The notes under the pieces were generated by a model. It was not told the DNA's origin, made no database searches, and worked only from the letters and a program-made list of their open reading frames with translations. Made by a program: the position numbers and the translations under genes. This document shows, piece after piece, positions 7,371 to 15,102 of a DNA stretch of 46,546 bases (positions are counted from its first letter, which is position 1; every line of letters begins with the position of its first letter). Origin of the DNA: an uncultured Clostridia bacterium (GTDB lineage Bacteria; Bacillota; Clostridia; TANB77; CAG-508); the NCBI GenBank assembly GCA_944392455.1, contig CALXWP010000010.1:1-46546 (forward strand), in the 5' to 3' direction.

Positions 7371-8081
7371 AATAATTTCTCCTTAATTTAATTTTTTTTA
7401 TTTAAAAAAATATTTTTATTAATTATATATATTTTTTTAAATTATTTTTTTATTATTTTTTTATTATTTTTTTATTTTAATTATTTTTTATTATTTACTT
7501 ATTTATCCTTTTATTTTATTAATAAATTTTCATAAATTTAAAGATTTAATTTTATTATTATTTTAATTTAATATCTTTTGTCTTTTTGACATTTACGATC
7601 ATTTTTTTCATATTTATTATCAGTAACATTTAACTTCACTTATTTTTTATTTTAGATAATTAAACGTATTATTTATTATGTCAATTTTTGCTAGTTGCTT
7701 ACAAAAAAAGTATTTTATTCAATTATTAATTCAAAATCCTTTATCCCGCTATATTTTACGTTTTTTTTATAACTATTTCTTTAAATTAGTGTTTCTATAA
7801 ATTAAATATGTCTTTATTATTTTAGAATTTTATATCTTTTTTATTTTTATTGTATTTATATAATATCTTTATTAATTAAAGCAAATTTGTCTCTTTGACT
7901 ATTTTTTATATCCCTTTTTAATATTAATGATTATTTTATATTTTATTTATATTTATTAAATTAATTAAAATATAAATTAATAATAATTATTATATTTTTT
8001 ATATTATTATAAAATTTAAATAAAATATTAAATAAAAAATAATATTTTTTATTTTTTCATTTAATTATTTTTATTATTAAT
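7371..8081. other. AT-rich gap between yhaN- and yhaO-like genes
   Basis: This 711-bp stretch has no coding frame on either strand. It separates two genes that are usually adjacent or overlapping. Part of it (7574-7925) matches the repeat family of the right end; the rest is A/T-only low-complexity sequence. Confidence 0.7.
7574..7925 (+). repeat. Diverged dispersed copy of the 0.78-kb array element
   Basis: It retains the ordered boxes of the right-hand array: TTTTGTCTTTTTGA (G at 7580), CCGCTATATTTTA (CCG at 7746) and CTCTTTGACTATTTTT (TGAC at 7896). The spacings, 166 and 150 bp, fall at or near the ranges seen in the array (149-159 and 151-163). The intervening sequence is only weakly similar. 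Confidence 0.45.
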
Positions 8082-9164
8082 TTATTTCTTATCCAATATT
8101 TCTAATCCAATTTCTAATATATTTTCTAAAGTATTTTTATCATAATTATTTTTCCTTAATTCTTCTAATATTTCTTTAATAAATAATCCTTTTAAATTTT
8201 TTTCTTTAGATAATTCTTCTAAATTAATTTTTAATTTTGTATTATTTTTTATTTTTATAATATTCTCATTATTAATATATTTAAATAAATTATTTATATT
8301 AATTTCGAAATTTTTATCTCCTATTAAAATTAATTTATAAAATATATTTTCTTCCAATTTTAAATCATTTATTTTTTCTATTAATTCTTCTATATTATTA
8401 ATATTACTTATATTTATTTCTTCTTCTTTAAATTCTCTTTTATCAATTGGAAGAAATTCTAAATTAATTTTTTCTTTTGTTAATTCTCCGACAATAACTC
8501 CATGTTTTCCTAATTCATCAAATCCCATTGATATTGGAGATCCTGGATATACTATTCTTTGATTCTCCTCATCATTATATGAAGATTTATGAATATGCCC
8601 TAATGCGATATAATCGAAACCTATTTGTTTTAACTTATTTTTATTTAAAGGATTATATTCCATGTCTTCTATTGTTCCACCATTTAATGTTCCATGAGTT
8701 ATTAATATATTTAGCTTTTCTTTATTATTTAAAACAATATCTTGGATATCTGATGTTCTACAATAAAAATTATTAAACCCAAATCCATAAATATTGCAAT
8801 CATCATTTTCTATAGTTTCTATCTGAGAATTAAATATCTTTACATTTTCACTCCATTTTATAGTTTTGTACATTGATCCATTTATATATGGGTCATGGTT
8901 TCCTGGAGTAATATATATTTTAGTATTTGGAATTTCTTTAAATAAATTATTTATATATTCTACTGTACTCTTTCTTATGTATTCATTTTCATATAAATCT
9001 CCTGCAATAAAAAAGTACTCGATATTATTTTCTTTAATATATTCAATTATTTTTTTAAAAGCTTCTCTTTGCTCTAATCTTCTCTTTTCTCCTAATTTAT
9101 TTCTATTATTTAAAACTGTAAAAGGTATATCAAAATGCATATCTGCCATATGTACAAATTTCAT
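8082..9164 (-). CDS. SbcD/YhaO-like metallophosphoesterase (DNA repair exonuclease family)
   Basis: This 360-residue calcineurin-like phosphoesterase carries all five family motifs: DMHFD near the start (ADMHFDIPF), GDLYEN, GNHDPY, THGTL and GHIHK. It is the nuclease half of an SbcCD/Mre11-Rad50-like complex; the ATPase at 5448-7370 would be its partner. In Bacillota the two are normally consecutive with the phosphoesterase first; here the order is kept but 0.7 kb of non-coding DNA lies between. The C-terminal third is Asn/Ile/Glu-rich and poorly conserved. The start ATG has GAAAGGAT upstream. It probably acts on DNA ends or hairpins in the cytoplasm. Confidence 0.85.
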   Translation of the reverse strand: MKFVHMADMHFDIPFTVLNNRNKLGEKRRLEQREAFKKIIEYIKENNIEYFFIAGDLYENEYIRKSTVEYINNLFKEIPNTKIYITPGNHDPYINGSMYKTIKWSENVKIFNSQIETIENDDCNIYGFGFNNFYCRTSDIQDIVLNNKEKLNILITHGTLNGGTIEDMEYNPLNKNKLKQIGFDYIALGHIHKSSYNDEENQRIVYPGSPISMGFDELGKHGVIVGELTKEKINLEFLPIDKREFKEEEINISNINNIEELIEKINDLKLEENIFYKLILIGDKNFEININNLFKYINNENIIKIKNNTKLKINLEELSKEKNLKGLFIKEILEELRKNNYDKNTLENILEIGLEILDKK

Positions 9165-9255
9165 GCTAATCTATCCTTTCAAAATAATCTTTAAATATTT
9201 TATATTAGTAAATATAATTAGTCAATACTTTTATGAACATTTGTTTTAATGCTAC

Positions 9256-9298
9256 AAAATAAAAAATACATATATTAAAAATATGTATTTTTTATTTT
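9256..9298. terminator. Bidirectional terminator between coupling protein and yhaO-like gene
   Basis: AAAATAAAAAATACATAT pairs with ATATGTATTTTTTATTTT around a 7-base loop, with a T run in both directions. Confidence 0.7.
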
Positions 9299-9314
9299 TA
9301 TATATTTTTTAATT

Positions 9315-10880
9315 CTATTTATCTTCTTCGTCATCAAAAGCACCAAATAGTTCATCAAATTTTGCTTCTAATTCTTTTTGTACATCTACAGACATAATCT
9401 CATCTTCATCTCTTGGCTCTTCTTTATCTTTTTCGTCATTTTGTGGTAATATCGGTGCCTCATCTATTGTAGAATTTTCTGTATTATTATTAGAAATTGA
9501 TTTATTATTATCTTCCTCTTTTTTATCTTCTTCGTCAAATAAATCATCAATTGAATCAACTTTTAAATCCTTTGGTTTATCTTCTTGACCTTCTACATAT
9601 GGGTTATATGGATTAAATTTTCTCCATTTTCCTCTATTTCCAACATCAAATTCTAAGTGATTTAATGTATATTCTGATAATTTTTTGATCATTGGAGTTT
9701 CGAAGTAATAATATTTTTCATCCTTTATAGGCTTTAAACCTTTTTCATAAATAATACATAGATCATTATCCATTCTTCTCAATTCATCTGGTGTCATTAA
9801 CGCTCTTGCCATAACTTGATCTGAATCGCTATATCCTTGCCTATGAAATTGTTTATCTCTATTTATTGATCTACTATCTCTTGAAATTGTCTTTTCCCCT
9901 AAAGCCTTAGAGAAATATTCAACTGTTTTAAATGAGTTACTTCCTAAGAATACATGAGTATCACAGTTACCCATAATAGTTTCATAAGATTTTTCATAAA
10001 CAGCCTCTAATTGATCTAAGTTCTGAAGAATAACACTAAAAGAAATTCCTCTACTTCTTGAAGTAGAAATCTTTTTATCAAAGTCTGGTATTTGTCCTAT
10101 ATTTGCAAACTCATCAAGTATAAAAAATGTTGGCATTTTCAATCTTCCACCATTTTTATCCGCAAAATCATATAACTGTTGAATCATTTGAGAGAAGAAT
10201 ATTGTAAGTAGAAAGTCATATGCTTTATGAGTATCAGAAGATATAACATAAACAGCTGTTTTTCTTGATCCTATCTCATCAAAATCAATTGTATCTGTTG
10301 ATGTGACTTCTGCAATTTCTTTAGAATCAAATTTACCAAGTTTAGATTGTAATGAACTTAAAATAGATCCATATGTTTTTTCTGGTGCAATTTCGATAGA
10401 TTTATAGTTCATCCTAGCAGGATGATCATATGGTAATTGGTTCATTAAATCTGTAAGTAAGTTACTTCCTCCATTATTATTTGCAGCTCTTACAAGTTCT
10501 GAACAGCTTGCTAAGTTTTGTTCTTCCTCTGGTCTTGTTGCCATTAAATAATATATAAGCGCTTTTAATAACATTTCTGCCATATCATCCCAATATGGAT
10601 CACTTCCTGAAGTTTCTGATTTTTGCCCTTTTACAATTGTATTAGCAATAACGTCAACATCAATTTCACTTCTTATATGTAATAAAGGATTATATCCATC
10701 ACTATTTGCTGGGTTTACTAAATTCAGTACTTTTATTTCATAACCATTTCTCTTTAAATATCCTGCTGTCTTATCATAAAGTTCTCCTTTTGGATCAGTA
10801 AATACGTATGAACCTAACATTTGAAATGCATTAGGTATTGAATAAGAAGCTGATTTACCAGATCCTGATCCGTCCAACAA
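9315..10880 (-). CDS. VirD4/TraG-type coupling protein, C-terminal fragment after frameshift
   Basis: This frame holds most of a type IV coupling ATPase: the end of Walker A (GSGSGKSASYSIPNAFQ), FTDPKGELYDKT, Walker B FFILDEFANIGQIPDFDKKIST, the ISFSVILQNLDQLE motif and LGSNSFKTVEYFSKALG. The end is a long acidic tail (DDLFDEEDKKEEDNN ... LFGAFDDEEDK) of the kind that can dock substrates. In function such proteins link a relaxosome or effector to a type IV secretion channel at the inner membrane. The real protein should start at 11334; a one-base insertion near 10872 splits it, so the apparent TTG start here is an artefact. Joined, the product would be about 672 residues, normal for the family. 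No relaxase or other mating-pore gene lies nearby. Confidence 0.85.
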   Translation of the reverse strand: MLDGSGSGKSASYSIPNAFQMLGSYVFTDPKGELYDKTAGYLKRNGYEIKVLNLVNPANSDGYNPLLHIRSEIDVDVIANTIVKGQKSETSGSDPYWDDMAEMLLKALIYYLMATRPEEEQNLASCSELVRAANNNGGSNLLTDLMNQLPYDHPARMNYKSIEIAPEKTYGSILSSLQSKLGKFDSKEIAEVTSTDTIDFDEIGSRKTAVYVISSDTHKAYDFLLTIFFSQMIQQLYDFADKNGGRLKMPTFFILDEFANIGQIPDFDKKISTSRSRGISFSVILQNLDQLEAVYEKSYETIMGNCDTHVFLGSNSFKTVEYFSKALGEKTISRDSRSINRDKQFHRQGYSDSDQVMARALMTPDELRRMDNDLCIIYEKGLKPIKDEKYYYFETPMIKKLSEYTLNHLEFDVGNRGKWRKFNPYNPYVEGQEDKPKDLKVDSIDDLFDEEDKKEEDNNKSISNNNTENSTIDEAPILPQNDEKDKEEPRDEDEIMSVDVQKELEAKFDELFGAFDDEEDK

Positions 10881-11334
10881 CTAGGACATTAACATTACCT
10901 CTTTTATCTGTTGGTAAAAAATTATGTTTTGAAAGTATTATTCCTTTATTTTTACTTAATATACTATATTGTTCTCCACCCTCACTCCAATCACTTGAGC
11001 CATGCTCTATGTCAGTATATTGATGTTTTGGTTTCGACCTAAATAATCCTATAAATGTAAAAATTAAATATATTATTGAAAAATATAATAATGTTTTAAA
11101 AAAATATCCTATATATTCAGCAGAAAACGCTTCTGTTATTGATGTAAAGCTTAAAAATTCTGGAAATAGATTTGTTAAAAAAACATTAAAATCAAAACTC
11201 CCACTTTGATTTGCTATTCCAACAGAAACTCCTATAGGCGCAACAAGTACTATGGCAAAAAATATCCATAGTACAGCTATAATTATTATACTATTTTTAT
11301 TGTCTTTTAATGTCTTACTTATTTTATAGTTCAT
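10855..11334 (-). CDS. VirD4/TraG-type coupling protein, N-terminal fragment before frameshift
   Basis: This 159-residue frame carries the two N-terminal membrane spans of a coupling protein (IIIIAVLWIFFAIVLVAPIGVSVG at about 15-40, and TLLYFSIIYLIFTFIGLF at about 85-102). These are followed by the canonical lead-in to the nucleotide-binding domain (HGSSDWS, then GIILSKHNFLPTDKRGNVNVLVVG). It then runs out of frame (GRIRIW, stop) exactly where Walker A GGSGSGKS should begin. GGACGGATC in place of GGAGGATC (extra base near 10872) explains this. It is either a real inactivating mutation, a sequence error, or less likely a programmed shift. It is preceded by the two unknown genes of the same operon. 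Confidence 0.8.
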   Translation of the reverse strand: MNYKISKTLKDNKNSIIIIAVLWIFFAIVLVAPIGVSVGIANQSGSFDFNVFLTNLFPEFLSFTSITEAFSAEYIGYFFKTLLYFSIIYLIFTFIGLFRSKPKHQYTDIEHGSSDWSEGGEQYSILSKNKGIILSKHNFLPTDKRGNVNVLVVGRIRIW

Positions 11335-11360
11335 ATATTTTCACCTTCGCTTTTGTTATA

Positions 11361-11678
11361 TTAATCTCTACCCATTTCACTACTATTTCTATTTTGTCTT
11401 AATGCTTGTTGAACTTTAGCAGCATTACCTGATAGTACTCTTCCATCATTAGTAGCTCTGCCTATTACTTTTTTATCGTCTTTAACAACAAGATTAGACA
11501 TAGCTGTAATTGTAGTATTTGGTCCTTCTATAACATTTAGTTTTGATGGTCCTCTTCCAGCTGATTTTGGTGGCATTTCTAATATCTCATTTTTTTCGTT
11601 TTTATCTGGTTTAGGTATTGTTTGCCCTCCAACTACATGTTTATTATCACTTGAATGTACATTCGTACTACTCATCAT
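11361..11678 (-). CDS. Hypothetical protein of the coupling-protein operon
   Basis: This protein of about 105 residues begins MMSSTNVHSSDNKHVVGG. It is polar and Gly/Asn/Pro-rich at the start with no membrane span, and ends GNAAKVQQALRQNRNSSEMGRD. I chose the ATG at 11678 (ATG at 11675 is equally possible) because AAGGGGAAAT lies just before. The gene lies 26 bp upstream of the coupling-protein gene and just after the gene at 11692. No family is recognised. By position it could be an accessory or substrate of the coupling protein, but nothing in the sequence proves it. Confidence 0.55.
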   Translation of the reverse strand: MMSSTNVHSSDNKHVVGGQTIPKPDKNEKNEILEMPPKSAGRGPSKLNVIEGPNTTITAMSNLVVKDDKKVIGRATNDGRVLSGNAAKVQQALRQNRNSSEMGRD

Positions 11679-11691
11679 ATTTCCCCTTTCT

Positions 11692-12213
11692 CTAGTCTTT
11701 CTTTTCATCTCTTATCTCAAATGTAAAGTATGACTTATATGGTTTTAACTTGCATTTTCCTCTAACATCATTTGTGTCTTTATCAAAATATAAAACTGGT
11801 TTTACTTCTTCCGTAGTTTCTGGATCTATTATTGTTATTGGTCTCTTTAAGTTAGGTGTATATTTAAACTCTTTATATTCAGTTTCTTCTTCAGAATATA
11901 AAGTGTCAAATTTTATTAAAGTAGGTTTTTTAGATATGGTAACTTTATTATCTTCTAGTATCCCCATATTTACAACTACTCTATCTTTTCCAAAAGATAA
12001 GATAACTAAATCTTCTTCATCTTTTGGTTCATCAACAAAAAAAGTCTTTTTTTTAACATCTCCTCTTATTTCTTCAGAAAAGTCTAGTCTCTCTATTGTA
12101 TATTTAGGTGATTCTTTTAAATATTCTTTTTCTGTTTCATTTATTTTATATATTACTGTGTTCACTCCCTGTGGATCAGTTATACTAAAGTGTTTACCTT
12201 GTACAATCTCCAT
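11692..12213 (-). CDS. Hypothetical soluble protein, first gene of the coupling-protein operon
   Basis: This 173-residue protein starts MEIVQGKHFSITDPQG. It is rich in Glu, Asp, Lys and beta-strand-forming residues, with repeats of charged/strand segments (VILSFGKDRVVVNMG; KPVLYFDKDTNDVRGKCKLKPYKSYFTFEIRD). It has no signal peptide or membrane span. It is the first gene behind the promoter flanked by inverted repeats (12251-12356), with a leader of about 64 bases. GAGGGT lies 10 bases before the ATG. Its 3' end is 13 bp from the start of the next gene. No known family is recognised. Confidence 0.6.
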   Translation of the reverse strand: MEIVQGKHFSITDPQGVNTVIYKINETEKEYLKESPKYTIERLDFSEEIRGDVKKKTFFVDEPKDEEDLVILSFGKDRVVVNMGILEDNKVTISKKPTLIKFDTLYSEEETEYKEFKYTPNLKRPITIIDPETTEEVKPVLYFDKDTNDVRGKCKLKPYKSYFTFEIRDEKKD

Positions 12214-12250
12214 ACACTATCTTACCCTCTTTCTATGAATCTTCGTTGCC

Positions 12251-12356
12251 ATAGCTTATCTTTAGTTAGAATCACTATATATAATTATATAGTATATTTA
12301 CACTTAAGTCAATAATTTTTGCATTTTTATGTCAACTTTTTATAAAGATAAGCTAT
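12251..12356. repeat. 14-bp inverted repeats flanking a promoter
   Basis: ATAGCTTATCTTTA (12251-12264) and its exact reverse complement TAAAGATAAGCTAT (12343-12356) enclose 78 bp. That segment contains the only good promoter of the coupling-protein operon. The layout resembles phase-variable invertible promoters. Confidence 0.55.
12284..12312 (-). promoter_or_regulatory. Promoter of the coupling-protein operon, current orientation ON
   Basis: On the minus strand: TTGACT (12312-12307), a 17-bp spacer and a perfect TATAAT (12289-12284). It lies between the inverted repeats and reads toward the gene at 12213. Confidence 0.6.
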
Positions 12357-12375
12357 CAACTACTGTTACATATTT

Positions 12376-13278
12376 TTAATCTACATTCACTCTTGGATTA
12401 AATTTTGAAATTTTGTCTAATTTCTTAAAAAATCCAATTTCCTCTTTTGTTGGTTTCTTTGGTATCATTATTTTTACATCTGCTATTAGTTCTCCTCTTC
12501 CACCTTTACCGTCTTTATATCCTTTTCCTGGTATTTTTACTTTTTCACCGCTTTCAATTCCTTGCGGAATATGTAAGAAAATAGTTTCTCCTATAGTATC
12601 TATCGATACCTTTGTTCCAAGCACCGCTTCCCATGGTGTAATATATAAATCAGTATATAGGTCAATTCCCTTTAATGAAAACTTCTTACTATTGCTAATA
12701 TTAATTTTTATTAATAAATCTCCATTTTTTCCTCCGTTTTCACCCTTTTTACCTTGTCCTATTAATCTTATCTTTTCGTTATTTCTTATTCCTGCTGGTA
12801 TTTTTATTGTGAAAGTCTTCATTTTACCATTTTGCATTCTTAAGGAAATTTTTTTATCTAAGCCGTAGAAAGCTTCTTCGATTGACACCTCAATCTCTGT
12901 CTCAATATTTTCACCTTTCCTTTGTTGTTTTTCTTGTCTTTTTATTGCTATCTTTTTATTGCTATCTAACTTTTCTCCAAAAAACATATTAAAAAAGTTA
13001 CTAAATATAGATCCTTCTTCTCTCTTGCTCTCTTCAAATTTTCTTTTTCTACCAACATTAGAATTCCACATTCTATCATATTTTCTTTTTGATGAAGGTG
13101 TTGATAATACTTTATAGGCTTCATTTATATCTTTAAATCGCTCTTCAGAAAAGTTATTTTCTGAATTAATATCTGGGTGATACTTTTTGGCCTGTTCTCT
13201 ATAAGCTGTTTTTATCTCCTCAGGAGTTACTTTATTGTCTTCTAGGCCTAATATTTTGTAGTAATCTTTAAATATCAT
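12376..13278 (-). CDS. DnaJ/CbpA-type J-domain co-chaperone
   Basis: This 300-residue J protein stimulates DnaK ATPase and presents clients. The N-terminal J domain has HPD at residues 34-36 ([11 protein letters not shown]) and the helix IV motif [21 protein letters not shown]. The central region lacks the four CxxCxGxG zinc repeats, so it is a type II (CbpA-like) protein. C-terminal beta domains I and II follow ([73 protein letters not shown]). I chose ATG 13278 because GGGGGAGG lies 4 bases before it. No dnaK or grpE is nearby, so it is probably an auxiliary J protein. Confidence 0.88.
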   Translation of the reverse strand: MIFKDYYKILGLEDNKVTPEEIKTAYREQAKKYHPDINSENNFSEERFKDINEAYKVLSTPSSKRKYDRMWNSNVGRKRKFEESKREEGSIFSNFFNMFFGEKLDSNKKIAIKRQEKQQRKGENIETEIEVSIEEAFYGLDKKISLRMQNGKMKTFTIKIPAGIRNNEKIRLIGQGKKGENGGKNGDLLIKINISNSKKFSLKGIDLYTDLYITPWEAVLGTKVSIDTIGETIFLHIPQGIESGEKVKIPGKGYKDGKGGRGELIADVKIMIPKKPTKEEIGFFKKLDKISKFNPRVNVD

Positions 13279-13348
13279 AAGCCTCCCCCCTAAAAGCACC
13301 ACCATTATACCATATTTGACAAAATAAATAAATACCAAATTTAAATTT

Positions 13349-13963
13349 TTACTCAAAATCTATGATAATTTTATTTCTTGTATAAATACTATCTGGGTGT
13401 ATTAATTCATTTTTCTTTAATGTATATTCTAATGACATATCGATTTCATATAATACTGCTTTATCAATATTTTCATTTGCTATTTTTCTTGCCTCATCTA
13501 ATCTTTTTAATTTTTCTTCATCTTTATACTTTCTTCCCTCTTCAATTTTATCGGCAACAAAGATAATTTTAGCAAGTAGATCCATATTTTTATTTCCAAC
13601 TGTATGGTATGCTATTGCATTTTGCATATCTTTTGTAAATCCATATTTCTTCTTGCATATATCTGCTCCAATTTTCCCATGTAATAGACCAATATTTATA
13701 CTCTCAATTTCATCTACCTCTATATTATTCTCCGTAACATATTTTAATTTTTCTTCTTTAGAAAGTTCTTTTCCTATATCATGTGCCAACCCTACTAATT
13801 TTGCTTTATTAATATCTACTTTATATATTTTGGCAAGCTCTATAGCTTTATTCATTACCCCAATTGAATGATTATATCTTTTCTCTGAAAGTGTCTTTTT
13901 CAAATCTTCGTCTAATTTCTTTAATAATGCATTGGTATTATATTCATTAAAAATTTCTTCCAT
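13349..13963 (-). CDS. yqeK: YqeK-like HD-domain Ap4A hydrolase
   Basis: This 204-residue protein belongs to the YqeK family of symmetric bis(5'-nucleosyl)-tetraphosphatases, which cleave Ap4A to two ADP. HD-fold metal ligands are visible: His in [11 protein letters not shown], the HD pair in [10 protein letters not shown], His in LLHGKIGAD, His in AIAYHTVGN, and Asp in [14 protein letters not shown]. The length matches the family. GAGGAAAAG precedes the ATG. In many Bacillota yqeK lies in the nadD-rsfS cluster; here it is instead between ddl and the dnaJ-like gene. Confidence 0.87.
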   Translation of the reverse strand: MEEIFNEYNTNALLKKLDEDLKKTLSEKRYNHSIGVMNKAIELAKIYKVDINKAKLVGLAHDIGKELSKEEKLKYVTENNIEVDEIESINIGLLHGKIGADICKKKYGFTKDMQNAIAYHTVGNKNMDLLAKIIFVADKIEEGRKYKDEEKLKRLDEARKIANENIDKAVLYEIDMSLEYTLKKNELIHPDSIYTRNKIIIDFE

Positions 13964-14007
13964 TTCTTTTCCTCTTCATTATTTAATAAAATATATATTA
14001 TTTTTAT

Positions 14008-15072
14008 TTATTGCTCTTCTAAAGCTAAATTTATAAGTTTATCTAAAAGTTCGCTATATTTAATTCCTTCTTGTTCCCATAATTTTGGATACATACTTAT
14101 TTGTGTAAATCCTGGAATTGTATTTATTTCTATAATTTTAACTTGATTAGTTTTTTTCTCAACAAAAAAATCAACTCTAGCAAATCCTTTTGCGTCAACT
14201 GCTTTAAACGCCTTTATAGCTGTCTTTCTTATTTTTTCTATAATATCTTTTGAAATATCTGCTGGAATAACTGTTCTAGAAGCACTATTTTTATATTTAG
14301 CATCAAAAGTATAAAAATCTTCTGCAGATAATATTTCTCCAACACCAGATGCCAAAACATCTTCATTCCCTAAGATTGCACATTCTACTTCTCTTCCATC
14401 TATTGATTCTTCGATAAGAATCTTTTTATCATATTGAGCTGCATATTCAATATATTTTTCAAGTTCTTCTTTGTTTTTAGCTTTATTTATTCCTATTGAA
14501 GAACCAGAATTAGATGGTTTAATAAATACTGGGTATCCTAATGCTTTTTCTACTATTTCTCCAATCTCATTTAAATTAACTATTTTTTCATTAAATTCTT
14601 TATCCACATATATGTATTTATCTTTATTTTTTCTTAGATAAATATATTTTGCTTGATCTATATTAGAATTTTCGAATATAAACTTTGAATATACTTTATC
14701 CATACATATACTAGATGAAAGTACTTTACATCCTACATATGGTTTTTTTATAAGTTCAAGCATTCCTTGTATTGTACCATCTTCTCCGTAAAGTCCATGT
14801 AATACAGGAAATATCACATCACATTCTTGTAAATACTCAATTGGATTAATGATTTTTGTTTTTTCTTCTATTTTTTGTCCAACATCCAACACATCAATGT
14901 CTTGAACTTTTTTTGAATATTCAAACCATTTTCCTTCTTCATCTATATATACAGGGTATATTTCATATTTTTCTTTATCTAAATTTTTTATAACTGATGT
15001 TCCTGATGTAATAGAAACATCATGTTCTGTTGACATTCCTCCAAATATAACTCCTACTTTTAATTTACTCAT
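14008..15072 (-). CDS. ddl: D-alanine--D-alanine ligase
   Basis: This 354-residue ATP-grasp enzyme makes the D-Ala-D-Ala dipeptide for peptidoglycan. Visible are the N-terminal VGVIFGGMSTEHDVSITSG, VIFPVLHGLYGEDGTIQGMLEL, the ATP-binding KPSNSGSSIGINKA, the RVDFFVE metal site and EINTIPGFTQISMYP near the end. I chose ATG 15072 (MSKLKVG) because AAAGGAC precedes it; the frame opens six codons earlier. The Tyr of the omega loop region is present (GLYGEDG), which suggests D-Ala-D-Ala rather than D-lactate specificity, though this is inference. It is 31 bp downstream of murF, its metabolic partner. Confidence 0.94.
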   Translation of the reverse strand: MSKLKVGVIFGGMSTEHDVSITSGTSVIKNLDKEKYEIYPVYIDEEGKWFEYSKKVQDIDVLDVGQKIEEKTKIINPIEYLQECDVIFPVLHGLYGEDGTIQGMLELIKKPYVGCKVLSSSICMDKVYSKFIFENSNIDQAKYIYLRKNKDKYIYVDKEFNEKIVNLNEIGEIVEKALGYPVFIKPSNSGSSIGINKAKNKEELEKYIEYAAQYDKKILIEESIDGREVECAILGNEDVLASGVGEILSAEDFYTFDAKYKNSASRTVIPADISKDIIEKIRKTAIKAFKAVDAKGFARVDFFVEKKTNQVKIIEINTIPGFTQISMYPKLWEQEGIKYSELLDKLINLALEEQ

Positions 15073-15102
15073 TATTTTCAGTCCTTTCATAAAAACTTCA
15101 TC

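Noticed and set aside
9315..11334. Programmed frameshift in the coupling protein
   Set aside because: No slippery heptamer or downstream stem is evident at the junction; a plain one-base insertion or a sequence error is simpler.
11750..12238. Open frame of 162 codons antisense to the gene at 11692
   Set aside because: Ser/Phe/Val-rich shadow without a ribosome site; the minus-strand gene has a promoter and operon context.
12413..12868. Open frame of 151 codons antisense to the dnaJ-like gene
   Set aside because: The opposite strand carries a clear J-domain protein with a ribosome site; this frame has no start signal or family features.
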